Source of the DNA: an uncultured Prevotellaceae bacterium
Lineage (GTDB): Bacteria; Bacteroidota; Bacteroidia; Bacteroidales; Bacteroidaceae
NCBI GenBank assembly: GCA_946415705.1
Contig: CAMKTN010000007.1
Location: 1-64,000 of the forward strand
DNA: 64,000 nucleotides
Direction: 5' to 3'
How positions within the stretch are numbered: the first letter of the stretch is position 1; each line of letters starts with the position of its first letter. Made by a program: the position numbers and the translations under genes. Below are positions 16,861-24,632 of the stretch, in pieces. The notes below the pieces were generated by a model that did no database searches, was not told the DNA's origin, and worked only from the letters and a program-made list of their open reading frames with translations.

Positions 16861-16880
16861 AAATTGAAAATTGAAAATTG
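16855..16880. repeat. AAAATTG heptamer array
   Basis: Four units spanning the aminotransferase stop codon, immediately before the GGCGGCC element. Confidence 0.88.
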
Positions 16881-16937
16881 GCGGCCAATCAATTGTTGAA
16901 AAAACGTTATAACGTAATAACGAAATAACGAGGCCGC
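16880..16937. repeat. GGCGGCC...GGCCGC element, copy 2
   Basis: GGCGGCCAATCAATTGTTG, then AACGTAATAACGA, then CGAGGCCGC. It is framed by AAAATTG arrays on both sides. A trace of the same end (GAGGCCGCTAACAATTG) occurs at 18116-18130 after the next gene. Confidence 0.8.
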
Positions 16938-16942
16938 AAATC

Positions 16943-16977
16943 AATTGAAAATTGAGAATTGAAAATTGAAAATTGAC
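16943..16977. repeat. AAAATTG heptamer array before the porin gene
   Basis: Five units with one GAGAATTG variant, ending 4 bases before the ATG at 16981. Confidence 0.88.
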
Positions 16978-16980
16978 ACA

Positions 16981-18117
16981 ATGAAACATATGACAATGAA
17001 GACTCTCCTCGCCGCCTTGTTCCTGCTCTCGGGCAGTACGGCTGTTATGGCTACAGCGGCACAGACAGACTCTACGCAAGTGGAAACAGATCATGCCCTG
17101 TTGCGAAAGATGGTCAAAGACGACTCCCCCGAATGGGTCAAGGACCTCACCTCGCGTTTCACCTTCTACGGCTACATGCAGGGTGGATATGAATGGAATG
17201 ACAAGGACGGCACCAATGCCAACAGCTTCAATTTCAAGCGTGCCATCGTGTGGGTGAATGCCCGCATCACAGACCGCTGGTCGTTCCGCTACATGCACAA
17301 CTTTGCGGGTGGCCCGCTGGAGTTCTACATGGACTATCGCATCACCAAGTCGTCGGCACTGAACGTGCGTGTAGGTCAGTTTAAGAACGCCCTCACCTTG
17401 GAGAACCCCATGTCCCCATCGGCCTTGGAACTGGTGGATGTCAATTCGCAGATTGTTACTTATCTGGCAGGTTGTTCAGACCCCATCTCGGGCCTCACCT
17501 CTGGTCGTGACCTCGGACTGAAGATCTTTGGTGACCTCTTCAACGGACATTTCTACTACGAGGCCGCCGTCATGAACGGTTCTGGCATGAACCGTCTCGA
17601 CGACAACCGCCAGAAGGACTACCTCCTGCATCTGGAGTACCGTCCCATCGAGGGCCTTCGTTTCGTGGCTTCTGGTCAGTTGGGCACGGGCCATGCGCGT
17701 GGCACGGCAGCATGGAATCCCGACATACAGATTGGCGACAACTATCGCCGCGACCGCTATTCCTTTGGTGCAGAGTATAAGTTTGGTCAGTATGGCAAGA
17801 CCAAATTGATGGCAGCCCGCCCCATCAGCCTGCGTGCAGAATGGGTTGGCGGCCGCGATGGTGATGTGGGCAACCGAGGTGGTTACCTCACGGTCTGTGT
17901 GCCTGTTTGGAATGGTATAGACATCATCGCCAGCGGCGACTATATTGACTACAACACTTCCGTGAAAGGTTGGCACCAGACCAATGCAACCATCGGTTTG
18001 CAGTACTGGATTCTGAAGAAATGCCGCCTGCAATTGCAATACACTCATGCCTTCTGTGGCGAGTTCCGTGGTGAGGACTACAATCGCATCCAGGCCCAGC
18101 TGCAGGTGGGCTTCTGA
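16981..18117 (+). CDS. Outer-membrane porin of the OprO/OprP type
   Basis: 378 residues. Signal peptide (LLAALFLLSGSTAVMATA), then an all-beta protein with FTFYGYMQGGYEWND, FNFKRAIVWVNARITDRWSF and a C-terminal LQLQVGF membrane-insertion signature. This is the phosphate-selective porin O/P family; in Bacteroidetes the solute is usually unknown. ATG at 16981 is used; 16996 is possible. No -7 box is seen in the repeat-filled upstream DNA. The symporter gene follows after a further array. Confidence 0.8.
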   Translation: MKHMTMKTLLAALFLLSGSTAVMATAAQTDSTQVETDHALLRKMVKDDSPEWVKDLTSRFTFYGYMQGGYEWNDKDGTNANSFNFKRAIVWVNARITDRWSFRYMHNFAGGPLEFYMDYRITKSSALNVRVGQFKNALTLENPMSPSALELVDVNSQIVTYLAGCSDPISGLTSGRDLGLKIFGDLFNGHFYYEAAVMNGSGMNRLDDNRQKDYLLHLEYRPIEGLRFVASGQLGTGHARGTAAWNPDIQIGDNYRRDRYSFGAEYKFGQYGKTKLMAARPISLRAEWVGGRDGDVGNRGGYLTVCVPVWNGIDIIASGDYIDYNTSVKGWHQTNATIGLQYWILKKCRLQLQYTHAFCGEFRGEDYNRIQAQLQVGF

Positions 18118-18127
18118 GGCCGCTAAC

Positions 18128-18164
18128 AATTGAAAATTGAGAATTGAAAATTGAAAATTAAAAT
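18128..18164. repeat. AAAATTG heptamer array before the symporter gene
   Basis: Five units ending directly at the ATG (18165), giving an A-rich, unstructured leader. Confidence 0.88.
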
Positions 18165-19736
18165 ATGTTCATCAAAGTTCTTCTGACCATTATCTTTTTG
18201 GCCGTGATGGTCGGCGTGGGCGTCTATTCCCACAAGCAGGCCAAGTCCGTCGATGGCTTCGTCCTCGGCGGCCGCAGCGTAGGTCCCTGGCTCACCGCCT
18301 TCGCCTATGGCACCTCGTATTTCTCCGCTGTCGTCTTCGTCGGCTATGCCGGTCAGTTCGGCTGGAAGTACGGCCTCAGCTCCACCTGGATTGGTGTCGG
18401 CAATGCCCTCATCGGCTCCCTGCTGGCATGGCTCATCCTTGGCCGTCGCACCAAGCTGATGACCCAGCATATTGAGAGCCGGACGATGCCCGATTTCTTC
18501 GGCACCCGCTACGGCAGCCAGAGCCTGCGCGTCGTGGCCTCCATCATCGCCTTCGTGTTCCTTATCCCTTACACCGCAGGCGTCTATAGCGGCATCTCGC
18601 GCCTCTTCGAGATGGGCTTCGGCATCCCCTATGAATACTGCGTGATCGCGATGGCCATCCTCACCGCCGTGTATGTCATCCTCGGCGGCTACAAGGCCAC
18701 TGCCATGAACGACTTCATCCAGGGCATCATCATGCTCTTCGGTATCATCGCCGTCATCGCCGCCGTCCTCGCAGCCCAAGGCGGCCTCACCGAGGCTGTC
18801 CACAAGCTCGCCGCCATCCCCGCCGACGGTGCTACCCTCAACCCAGACCCCTCAATTGTCAATTCTCAATTTTCAATTTTCAATTCAGAAACGGGTCCCT
18901 TCGCCTCCCTCTTCGGTCCCGATCCCTGGGGCCTGCTCGGTGTCGTCATTCTCACCTCTCTCGGTACGATGGGTCTCCCGCAGATGGTTGGTAAGTTCTA
19001 CTCGATTACCGATGAGAGCGCCATCCGTCGTGGCACCATCATCTCTACCATCTTCGCCATCATTGTGGCTGGTGGCTGCTACTTCCTCGGCGGCTTCGGA
19101 CGCCTCTACGACCCCGTCATCGCTGAGAACGGCAAGATTGCTTACGACTCCATCGTCCCTGCCATGCTCGTGACCTTGCCCGATGCTCTCATCGCTCTCG
19201 TGGTGCTGTTAGTGCTTTCAGCCTCTATGTCCACGCTGGCCTCGCTGGTGTTGACCTCGTCGAGCACGATGACCCTCGACCTCATCTATCGCGACAAGAA
19301 GTCCTTGCCAGGAGAGGTGGAGGAGGGTAGTATCGATGATGTCGTGGCCGAGCAGGTAGAGCGCCGCAAGGTCGTTGTCATGCGCGTCCTCATCGTCTTC
19401 TTCATCGTCATCTCCCTGATGCTCGCCTTGAATCCCCCCACCTTCATCGCTCAGCTCATGGGCATCTCGTGGGGCGCATTGGCAGGTGCTTTCCTCGCAC
19501 CCTTCATGCTCGGCCTCTACTGGCGTGGCGTCACCCCCTCCGGTGTCTGGGCGTGCTTCACATGGGGCGTGGGCCTCACCGTTGTCAATATGATGCTCGG
19601 CAACCCCATCAACCCCATCAACTGCGGTGCCATCGCCATGCTCGGCGGCTTCCCCGTCGTCTGGCTCGTCAGCCTCTTCACCCCCAAGCTTCCCCATTCC
19701 GACATCGACAAGATGTTCGCCTGCTACAAGAAATAA
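18165..19736 (+). CDS. Sodium:solute symporter family transporter
   Basis: 523 residues, about 13 hydrophobic segments. SSS-family features: SVDGFVLGGRSVGPWLTAFA, YGTSYFSAVVFVGYAG and GGYKATAMNDFIQG. It would carry an organic solute with Na+ across the inner membrane; the solute is not identifiable. The periplasmic or cytoplasmic loop near residues 225-240 contains an insert (SIVNSQFSIFNS) encoded by a CAATTTT array, in frame. A terminator hairpin follows the gene. Confidence 0.87.
   Translation: MFIKVLLTIIFLAVMVGVGVYSHKQAKSVDGFVLGGRSVGPWLTAFAYGTSYFSAVVFVGYAGQFGWKYGLSSTWIGVGNALIGSLLAWLILGRRTKLMTQHIESRTMPDFFGTRYGSQSLRVVASIIAFVFLIPYTAGVYSGISRLFEMGFGIPYEYCVIAMAILTAVYVILGGYKATAMNDFIQGIIMLFGIIAVIAAVLAAQGGLTEAVHKLAAIPADGATLNPDPSIVNSQFSIFNSETGPFASLFGPDPWGLLGVVILTSLGTMGLPQMVGKFYSITDESAIRRGTIISTIFAIIVAGGCYFLGGFGRLYDPVIAENGKIAYDSIVPAMLVTLPDALIALVVLLVLSASMSTLASLVLTSSSTMTLDLIYRDKKSLPGEVEEGSIDDVVAEQVERRKVVVMRVLIVFFIVISLMLALNPPTFIAQLMGISWGALAGAFLAPFMLGLYWRGVTPSGVWACFTWGVGLTVVNMMLGNPINPINCGAIAMLGGFPVVWLVSLFTPKLPHSDIDKMFACYKK
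18852..18887. repeat. In-frame CAATTTT heptamer array in the symporter gene
   Basis: CAATTGT, CAATTCT, CAATTTT, CAATTTT, CAATTCA: five 7-bp units. It lies in a loop between membrane segments. Confidence 0.9.
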
Positions 19737-19762
19737 GGGGAACACTCCCCACTTAGATTCAT

Positions 19763-19796
19763 AAGCCTTTTCGACACCCTCGGAAAGGCTTTTTCT
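19763..19796 (+). terminator. Rho-independent terminator after the symporter gene
   Basis: Stem AAGCCTTT (19763-19770) with AAAGGCTT (19784-19791), 13-base loop, followed by TTTTC. Confidence 0.75.
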
Positions 19797-19848
19797 ATGT
19801 GTGCTATGTTTTTCCCGCTTTTTCTTATGCATGATAGCAAGAAATCGC

Positions 19849-19856
19849 TATATTTG
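19849..19856 (+). promoter_or_regulatory. -7 box (TATATTTG) for the secreted glycosidase gene
   Basis: TATATTTG followed by CAGCG, 25 bases before the ATG at 19881. It excludes the in-frame upstream codon at 19797. Confidence 0.7.
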
Positions 19857-19880
19857 CAGCGAAAACCAAACACTGACGTC

Positions 19881-22800
19881 ATGAAAAGAGTTTATATTCT
19901 TCTGTTTGCCGTCCTCGCTTGTGTGGCGACGGCTATGTCACAATCTGTCATCTTCCCGCAGGAGCAACAGGCTGGAACGGCCACGTCGTCGGTCAGCGAC
20001 GGCGTGTACACGCTCGCCAACGACCTGTTGTCGGCATCGTTCATCCACGCCGGCGGCAAGCTCTCTTTCGGCGGCTGCGAGGCCATGGGGCTGAAGGCCG
20101 GCGATGAACTCTTCAGCATCCGTCTGGGAAACGGCACGGAAATCTCCTCCTCAGCAATGACGCTGGGCGGAGTGAACTTGGTTGACTTAACCGTTGATGC
20201 CGCTGCCGCCAAGGCTTCGTTGAAGCTGCCGGGCAAGGCCCTCGAGGCTACATACACCTACGGCAACCTGCAGCTGACATGGCGCGCTGTGCTGCGCGAC
20301 GGCTCGCACTATCTGCGTACAGAGTTGGAGCTGACGGCCACGAAGAACGTGGCCATGAATGCGATCATACCCATGCACTACCTCGTGGACAACAGCAGCA
20401 GCGAGCAGGCACCTGCCGTCGTGGGCAACACGCGTGGTGCCGTCATCGCTAGCGATAAGATCTTTGCGGGCCTGGAGACGCCGATGGGCAAGAACAGCAT
20501 CGTGGGCGCCATCAGTGCTGACCCCTTCGCCTATGGCAACTGGACGAGCACATCCTTCTCGTGGGAGCCGGGTGCTGAGACACCTCAGGGCATCATTAAC
20601 CTTGGCCTGCCCGCCAGTGGTGTTCTGGGAATGAAGGGTTATCTAGCCCTCCTGGAGAGCGGTTCGCAGACCGTCACCTTCCAATATACCAGCGGCAACC
20701 ATCGTCTTGACATTGCTGGCGTCGATATCGTTGATCCAGCAACGGGTGACGTAGTGGCCAGCGACTATCACAAGGGCTACACGGGTGGCGCGAAGAATAA
20801 GAATGTCTATACACTCAACATACCCGCCAAGGGTTTCTATCTTGTGCGCTACTTCCGTGACACCGTGACAGAACCCCAGAGTTCTTTCAACAGCAATGGC
20901 ACCATCACGTGGAGCAGCCAAGTGCTGGCGCCGGAGATCCTCTTCGACGGCAACACGGCGGAGAACGAGCTGCCTGACGAGGAAGACGTCCCCACACTCA
21001 TCTACCCCGTCCTGTCTGTGGGCGGCACACGCACCGATGCTTGGAACACCAGTTCGTGGAGCGCTCCGCTCGCAGTGCCTGCGCGCATCCTGGAACTGGG
21101 CTACGAGGCCAATCGCATCAAGATGATGGCGAAGACCATCAGCTTCGACCGTGCTGGCGGCACGTTCAATGCTCAGTTCATGTACGCCTCCGGCAACCAC
21201 GGCCTCACCATCGCTGGTGTGGAACTGGTGGATGCTGACGGCAATGTGGCGGCTTCGGATTATCACAAGGGCTTCTCGGGCACAGCGAAGACCGACAACG
21301 ACTACACCTTCACCGTTCCCGCTGCGGGCAACTACACGCTGCGCTACTATGTGGTGCTGAACCCCAACGGCTCGGACAACACCTCGTCGGGCAATATCAA
21401 CCTCACCTACGTGAAGCGTTTCTTCTATCACCTGCCTGCGCCCACCGAGACGGAGATGCAGGGCGAGTGGAGCCGTCAGACCACGTTGGCTGCCGGCAAG
21501 ACGTGGAAGGTGGGCGCCGTCGTGGGTCTCATCGCACCGGGTCAGGCGCGTCGTTCGTTCCTCTGCTACAGCGAGCGCGAGCGTGCTGTGCCTTGGCGTG
21601 CATTCCCGATGTATAACTCGTGGTTCGAGCTGAACATCGACCGTAACAACAGTGCCGACTACAGCGGTAACTTCACAGAGGCACAATGTGACGAAGTACT
21701 CGACCAGTGGAAAAGTCACCTCTACGACGCCTACGGCGTGGGTATCGGCTCATTCATGTGGGACGACGGATGGGATGAGTACGGCACTTGGGAGTTCAAC
21801 CCCAACTTCCCCAATGGCTTCCAGCCGCTGAGCGATAAGGCATGGGCCATGAACTCTCAGATTGGTGCTTGGCTCGGTCCCGTGGGCGGTTACGGCACCA
21901 GCGGCAACTACCGCCGCAACTACTGGCGCTCGCGAGGTGGAATGCAACTCTCCAACCCCGCCTACTACGAGGTATTCCTCAACCGCACCAGCTTTATGCT
22001 CAACAACTACCACTTCAACTTCTTCAAGTTCGACGGCATTAGCGCCCAGTTCAGCTCCGTAGGTCCTGACCCCGGTGCCACGGGCGAGGAGAATGCCGAG
22101 GGCATCATTAACATCGAGCAGGAGCTGCGCAAGGTGAAACCCGACGTGTTCCTCAACACCACCGTGGGCACGTGGGCATCGCCCTTCTGGTTCCAGGTCA
22201 CCGATGCCGTGTGGCGTCAGGAGAACGACTGGGGCACCGCTGGCAACCAAGGCAACACGCGCGAGCAGTGGATTACCTACCGCGACCGCCTCGTCTATCA
22301 GAACTTCGTGCAGAACTCACCCCTCTGTCCCATCAACACCCTCATGACCCACGGTTTCATCCTCTCCAAGTATGGCGGCGGTGTGGCCAATATGAGCAAG
22401 ACCTATGCCGATATCGTTCGCGAGATGCGCTGTGCCTTCGCCTGTGGCAGTGGAATGGTGGAGGTCTATGCCGACTTCTCCCTGATGAACAGCATCAACG
22501 GTGGCAAGCTATGGGGCGACCTGGCCGAGTGCATCAAATGGCAGAAGGAGCAGGAGGATGTGCTCCCCGACGTGCACTGGGTTGGCGGCAACCCGTGGGA
22601 CGGCAAAAAGGCCAACGTCTATGGCTGGGCTTCGTGGAACGGCAAGAAAGCCACCCTCGCTCTGCGCAACCCCTCAGCCTCGTCGCAGAAGTTCACCACT
22701 ACGTTGCGTGAGGCCCTCGACATTCCCGCGTACATCCACACCACCATCACGCTGAGCAAGGCCTTCACGCAGAACAGCCTCCTTGGTCTGCCCGTCGGCG

Positions 22801-23036
22801 AGGCCATCGACATCGACACACCGCTGACGCTCACCCTGTCCGCGTCCTATGTTTATGTCTTCAACGGTGTGGACAACAATGCCGACGCCATCGTGGCATT
22901 GCCCGCGGACAACAGCAACAGGCGAGGGGAGGGGAGTGACGACCGTTGGTTCTCCCTCGACGGCCTCCAGATGAAAGAACGCCCCCAGCAACGCGGTGTC
23001 TATATCAACACCGGCAAGAAAGTCGCCATCAAGTAA
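19881..23036 (+). CDS. Secreted clan GH-D-like (GH36/GH27-type) glycoside hydrolase with duplicated beta-domain
   Basis: 1051 residues. Signal peptide (LLFAVLACVATAMSQ). Two copies of an about 130-residue module in the first half share FQYTSGNHRLDIAGV / FMYASGNHGLTIAGV and ASDYHKG. The catalytic part (about 570-900) has FMWDDGWDEYG and FFKFDGISAQ, resembling the WDDGWD and K-x-D nucleophile motifs of alpha-galactosidase-type GH36/27. A greasy C-terminal sandwich follows. The extreme C-terminus (GVYINTGKKVAIK) is the tail common on secreted Prevotella proteins. Databases often call relatives enterotoxin; nothing here supports toxicity. Substrate unknown; alpha-galactoside is an inference. Confidence 0.72.
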   Translation: MKRVYILLFAVLACVATAMSQSVIFPQEQQAGTATSSVSDGVYTLANDLLSASFIHAGGKLSFGGCEAMGLKAGDELFSIRLGNGTEISSSAMTLGGVNLVDLTVDAAAAKASLKLPGKALEATYTYGNLQLTWRAVLRDGSHYLRTELELTATKNVAMNAIIPMHYLVDNSSSEQAPAVVGNTRGAVIASDKIFAGLETPMGKNSIVGAISADPFAYGNWTSTSFSWEPGAETPQGIINLGLPASGVLGMKGYLALLESGSQTVTFQYTSGNHRLDIAGVDIVDPATGDVVASDYHKGYTGGAKNKNVYTLNIPAKGFYLVRYFRDTVTEPQSSFNSNGTITWSSQVLAPEILFDGNTAENELPDEEDVPTLIYPVLSVGGTRTDAWNTSSWSAPLAVPARILELGYEANRIKMMAKTISFDRAGGTFNAQFMYASGNHGLTIAGVELVDADGNVAASDYHKGFSGTAKTDNDYTFTVPAAGNYTLRYYVVLNPNGSDNTSSGNINLTYVKRFFYHLPAPTETEMQGEWSRQTTLAAGKTWKVGAVVGLIAPGQARRSFLCYSERERAVPWRAFPMYNSWFELNIDRNNSADYSGNFTEAQCDEVLDQWKSHLYDAYGVGIGSFMWDDGWDEYGTWEFNPNFPNGFQPLSDKAWAMNSQIGAWLGPVGGYGTSGNYRRNYWRSRGGMQLSNPAYYEVFLNRTSFMLNNYHFNFFKFDGISAQFSSVGPDPGATGEENAEGIINIEQELRKVKPDVFLNTTVGTWASPFWFQVTDAVWRQENDWGTAGNQGNTREQWITYRDRLVYQNFVQNSPLCPINTLMTHGFILSKYGGGVANMSKTYADIVREMRCAFACGSGMVEVYADFSLMNSINGGKLWGDLAECIKWQKEQEDVLPDVHWVGGNPWDGKKANVYGWASWNGKKATLALRNPSASSQKFTTTLREALDIPAYIHTTITLSKAFTQNSLLGLPVGEAIDIDTPLTLTLSASYVYVFNGVDNNADAIVALPADNSNRRGEGSDDRWFSLDGLQMKERPQQRGVYINTGKKVAIK

Positions 23037-23053
23037 AAGGGTGAATGGTGAAC

Positions 23054-23088
23054 GCCTCGCCACTCACTTCCATCGTGAGCCGCGAGGC
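23054..23088 (+). terminator. Hairpin after the glycosidase gene, possible terminator
   Basis: GCCTCGC (23054-23060) and CTCAC (23063-23067) pair with GTGAG (23075-23079) and GCGAGGC (23082-23088). There is no T-run after it, so termination is uncertain. Confidence 0.5.
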
Positions 23089-23094
23089 GCTTCA

Positions 23095-23158
23095 TCAATC
23101 AATTCATCAATCATCAATGGTCAATCATCAATGGTCAATCATCAATGGTCCATTTTAG
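23095..23158. repeat. ATCAATG/GTCAATC heptamer array
   Basis: ATCAATC, ATCAATG, GTCAATC repeated with a 7-bp period between the glycosidase gene and the inverted-repeat element. The DNA from 23037 to 23751 holds no convincing gene; it consists of this array, the 23224-23515 element and the AT palindrome. Confidence 0.85.
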
Positions 23159-23252
23159 CTGTGCTGACTTTTGTCACGACTCGGCAAATCAAGCAAGCTT
23201 GTTTGCTCTCGCTGCTCCAAAAGTTTAACTGCAACGCTGCAACGCGCAACGC

Positions 23253-23310
23253 CAATTTTCAATTTTCCATTTTCAATTTTCCATTGTCCATTGTCAATTG
23301 TCCATTTTTT
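23253..23310. repeat. CAATTTT / CCATTGT heptamer array
   Basis: About eight 7-bp units changing from CAATTTT to CCATTGT, inside the inverted-repeat element. Confidence 0.85.
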
Positions 23311-23403
23311 TTCTCGCGCCTATGGTCTTTTGCTTGAAGAGTTACGTCTTCGGCCGTTAAGATTTTACTCTTCCGAGCGTAAGACATAGGGCTTTCCCTT
23401 TGA
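23311..23403 (-). ncRNA. Candidate structured small RNA behind an orphan promoter
   Basis: A rod-like fold: CCTATG (23319-23324) with CATAGG (23385-23390), TCTT with AAGA, GAAGAGT (23336-23342) with ACTCTTC (23367-23373), and CGGCCG near the apex. The minus-strand promoter at 23409-23440 points into it and there is no protein gene in that direction before the end of the convergent glycosidase gene. The 3' end is not defined and no terminator T-run was seen. Confidence 0.45.
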
Positions 23404-23408
23404 CGTTG

Positions 23409-23440
23409 CAAAGGTATGAAAAATATTTACAATCACCAAA
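23409..23440 (-). promoter_or_regulatory. Orphan promoter TTTG-N20-TACCTTTG on the minus strand
   Basis: Read on the minus strand: TTTG (23440-23437), 20 bases, TACCTTTG (23416-23409). It is a full match to the Bacteroidetes consensus yet no CDS follows it. Confidence 0.7.
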
Positions 23441-23547
23441 TATTTTACGAAATATTTTTACAAAATTTTCATCCTCCCCCAACCATGCGTTGCGCGTTGC
23501 AGCGTTGCAGTTAAAAACACCGTATAGTAGAAAGTCAAAGTCATGCT

Positions 23548-23597
23548 CTACTTATATTATATTATATATATAAATATATATAATATAATATAAGTAG
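23548..23597. repeat. 24-bp perfect AT-rich inverted repeat with 2-base spacer
   Basis: Left arm 23548-23571 begins CTACTTATATTATATT and the right arm 23574-23597 ends AATATAATATAAGTAG; they are exact reverse complements separated by AA. Such a palindrome can extrude as a cruciform. It lies between the two inverted-repeat elements. Confidence 0.9.
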
Positions 23598-23703
23598 CAC
23601 TATTTTTCCCCCTCTCCAATCCCTTCTCAACCACTGCAACGCTGCAACGCTGCCACGCTCTCCCCGATTTTTCCCTGCCCCCAACACTTTTTCCCCCATT
23701 ATT

Positions 23704-23734
23704 TTTGCTCAAACAGATTTAATCGCTACCTTTG
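23704..23734 (+). promoter_or_regulatory. Promoter TTTG-N19-TACCTTTG for the toxin-antitoxin pair
   Basis: TTTG at 23704-23707 and TACCTTTG at 23727-23734, 18 bases before the antitoxin ATG. Confidence 0.8.
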
Positions 23735-23751
23735 CAGCGGCTAATACAGAA

Positions 23752-24000
23752 ATGAAGCGTATGAGTACAGTAGCAATGAATGAATTATGGGCTTACTTGA
23801 AGAGTCTCTCGCTCTCTGCTGGCAACAAGGCTTGGCTGGCAGAGCGATTGATAGAGTCATCGCGTGCAGACAAGTTGGCTGAGACTGATGAATTCGCTTG
23901 CTTCTCAGGAAGTTGGGGCGAAGATATGCCTGTAAATGAGTATGCCGAATCACTGCGTAGTGCGCACGTTGACGAGGCCAGAGCCGTTGAAACTTGGTGA
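23752..24000 (+). CDS. Putative antitoxin of a VapBC-type pair
   Basis: 82 residues, acidic C-terminal half. No clear DNA-binding fold recognised by eye; the N-terminus (MNELWAYLKSLSLSAGNKAW) looks helical. It is called antitoxin because a PIN-domain gene follows after 4 bases and the two share a promoter. ATG at 23752 is used; 23761 is possible. Confidence 0.65.
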   Translation: MKRMSTVAMNELWAYLKSLSLSAGNKAWLAERLIESSRADKLAETDEFACFSGSWGEDMPVNEYAESLRSAHVDEARAVETW

Positions 24001-24004
24001 TACC

Positions 24005-24403
24005 ATGAAGGGGTATTTGTTAGACACCTGCACGTTGATTTCAATGTTTCGCGGACAGAACGGTGTGCGCGAACACATTCAAGCTGTTGGGCGTAAGAAC
24101 TGCTGGGTTTCAGAGATTTCCATCGCTGAGCTCTATTTTGGTTTGGCTAAAGGTGCTGATAAACAGCGTATGTTGAGTGACATACAGAACACTGAGCGCT
24201 TGTTTAAGATACTGCCTGCCGCACCTGCTTTCCGTGAGTACGGCGAGATTCGTTATTCGCTGGAGCATCAGGGTCGCCGTATTGATCAGTTTGATCTGCT
24301 CATTGGTGCTCCTGCCCTGCACTCCAACTTGACAGTTGTCACTTCCAATATTAAGCACTTCGAGCGTATCGAAGGCTTGTCGATAGAGAATTGGGCGGAA
24401 TAA
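24005..24403 (+). CDS. PIN-domain toxin, VapC family
   Basis: 132 residues, normal VapC length. Acidic active-site positions are visible: YLLDTCTLISMF, VSEISIAELYFGL and IDQFDLLIGAPAL, with TSNIKHFERI near the end. VapC toxins are Mg-dependent RNases, often cutting initiator tRNA. The ATG at 24005 sits 4 bases after the antitoxin stop; an upstream in-frame ATG (23936) lies inside the antitoxin gene and is rejected. Confidence 0.85.
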   Translation: MKGYLLDTCTLISMFRGQNGVREHIQAVGRKNCWVSEISIAELYFGLAKGADKQRMLSDIQNTERLFKILPAAPAFREYGEIRYSLEHQGRRIDQFDLLIGAPALHSNLTVVTSNIKHFERIEGLSIENWAE

Positions 24404-24424
24404 GATTCTTAACTGATTCAGCCT

Positions 24425-24610
24425 ATGGGATTCTTCAACAAAAATCCAAAGCCCACCTTTGGTGGCAAGTACCAGCCTGATGCTTGGCGCAAGGATATCC
24501 CCCAGAACGATGTCTTTGACTCTCACATCTGGGATCGTGGCGCCAAGGATACTGACGGCGACGGCTATCGCGATGGTAGCGTCGGCGACGGCGGCTTGTG
24601 GGACGATTAG
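24425..24610 (+). CDS. 61-residue protein, unknown, with Asp/Gly-rich tail
   Basis: Not recognised. It has a Lys/Pro-rich start (MGFFNKNPKPTFGGKY) and an acidic tail (DTDGDGYRDGSVGDGG) like a calcium-binding DxDGDG loop. It lies 21 bases after the toxin gene and 22 bases before the transposase gene, in the same orientation, so it is probably co-transcribed. No signal peptide or membrane segment. Confidence 0.55.
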   Translation: MGFFNKNPKPTFGGKYQPDAWRKDIPQNDVFDSHIWDRGAKDTDGDGYRDGSVGDGGLWDD

Positions 24611-24632
24611 GGCGGAGAAATTCTAATCCTGT

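Larger units (their letters stand above)
23224..23515. mobile_element. 292-bp element bounded by 29-bp perfect inverted repeats
   Basis: Ends 23224-23252 and 23487-23515 are exact reverse complements over 29 bases (TTTAACTGCAACGCTGCAAC at the left end, continuing CGCGCAACGC less one shared base). Inside are a CAATTTT/CCATTGT array (23253-23310), a candidate structured RNA and its promoter on the minus strand. The repeat unit CTGCAACG also forms the ends of the 23633-25473 island. Confidence 0.6.

Noticed and set aside
19881-23036. Enterotoxin, a name often attached to relatives of this protein
   Set aside because: The visible motifs are glycosidase-like and there is no toxin feature.
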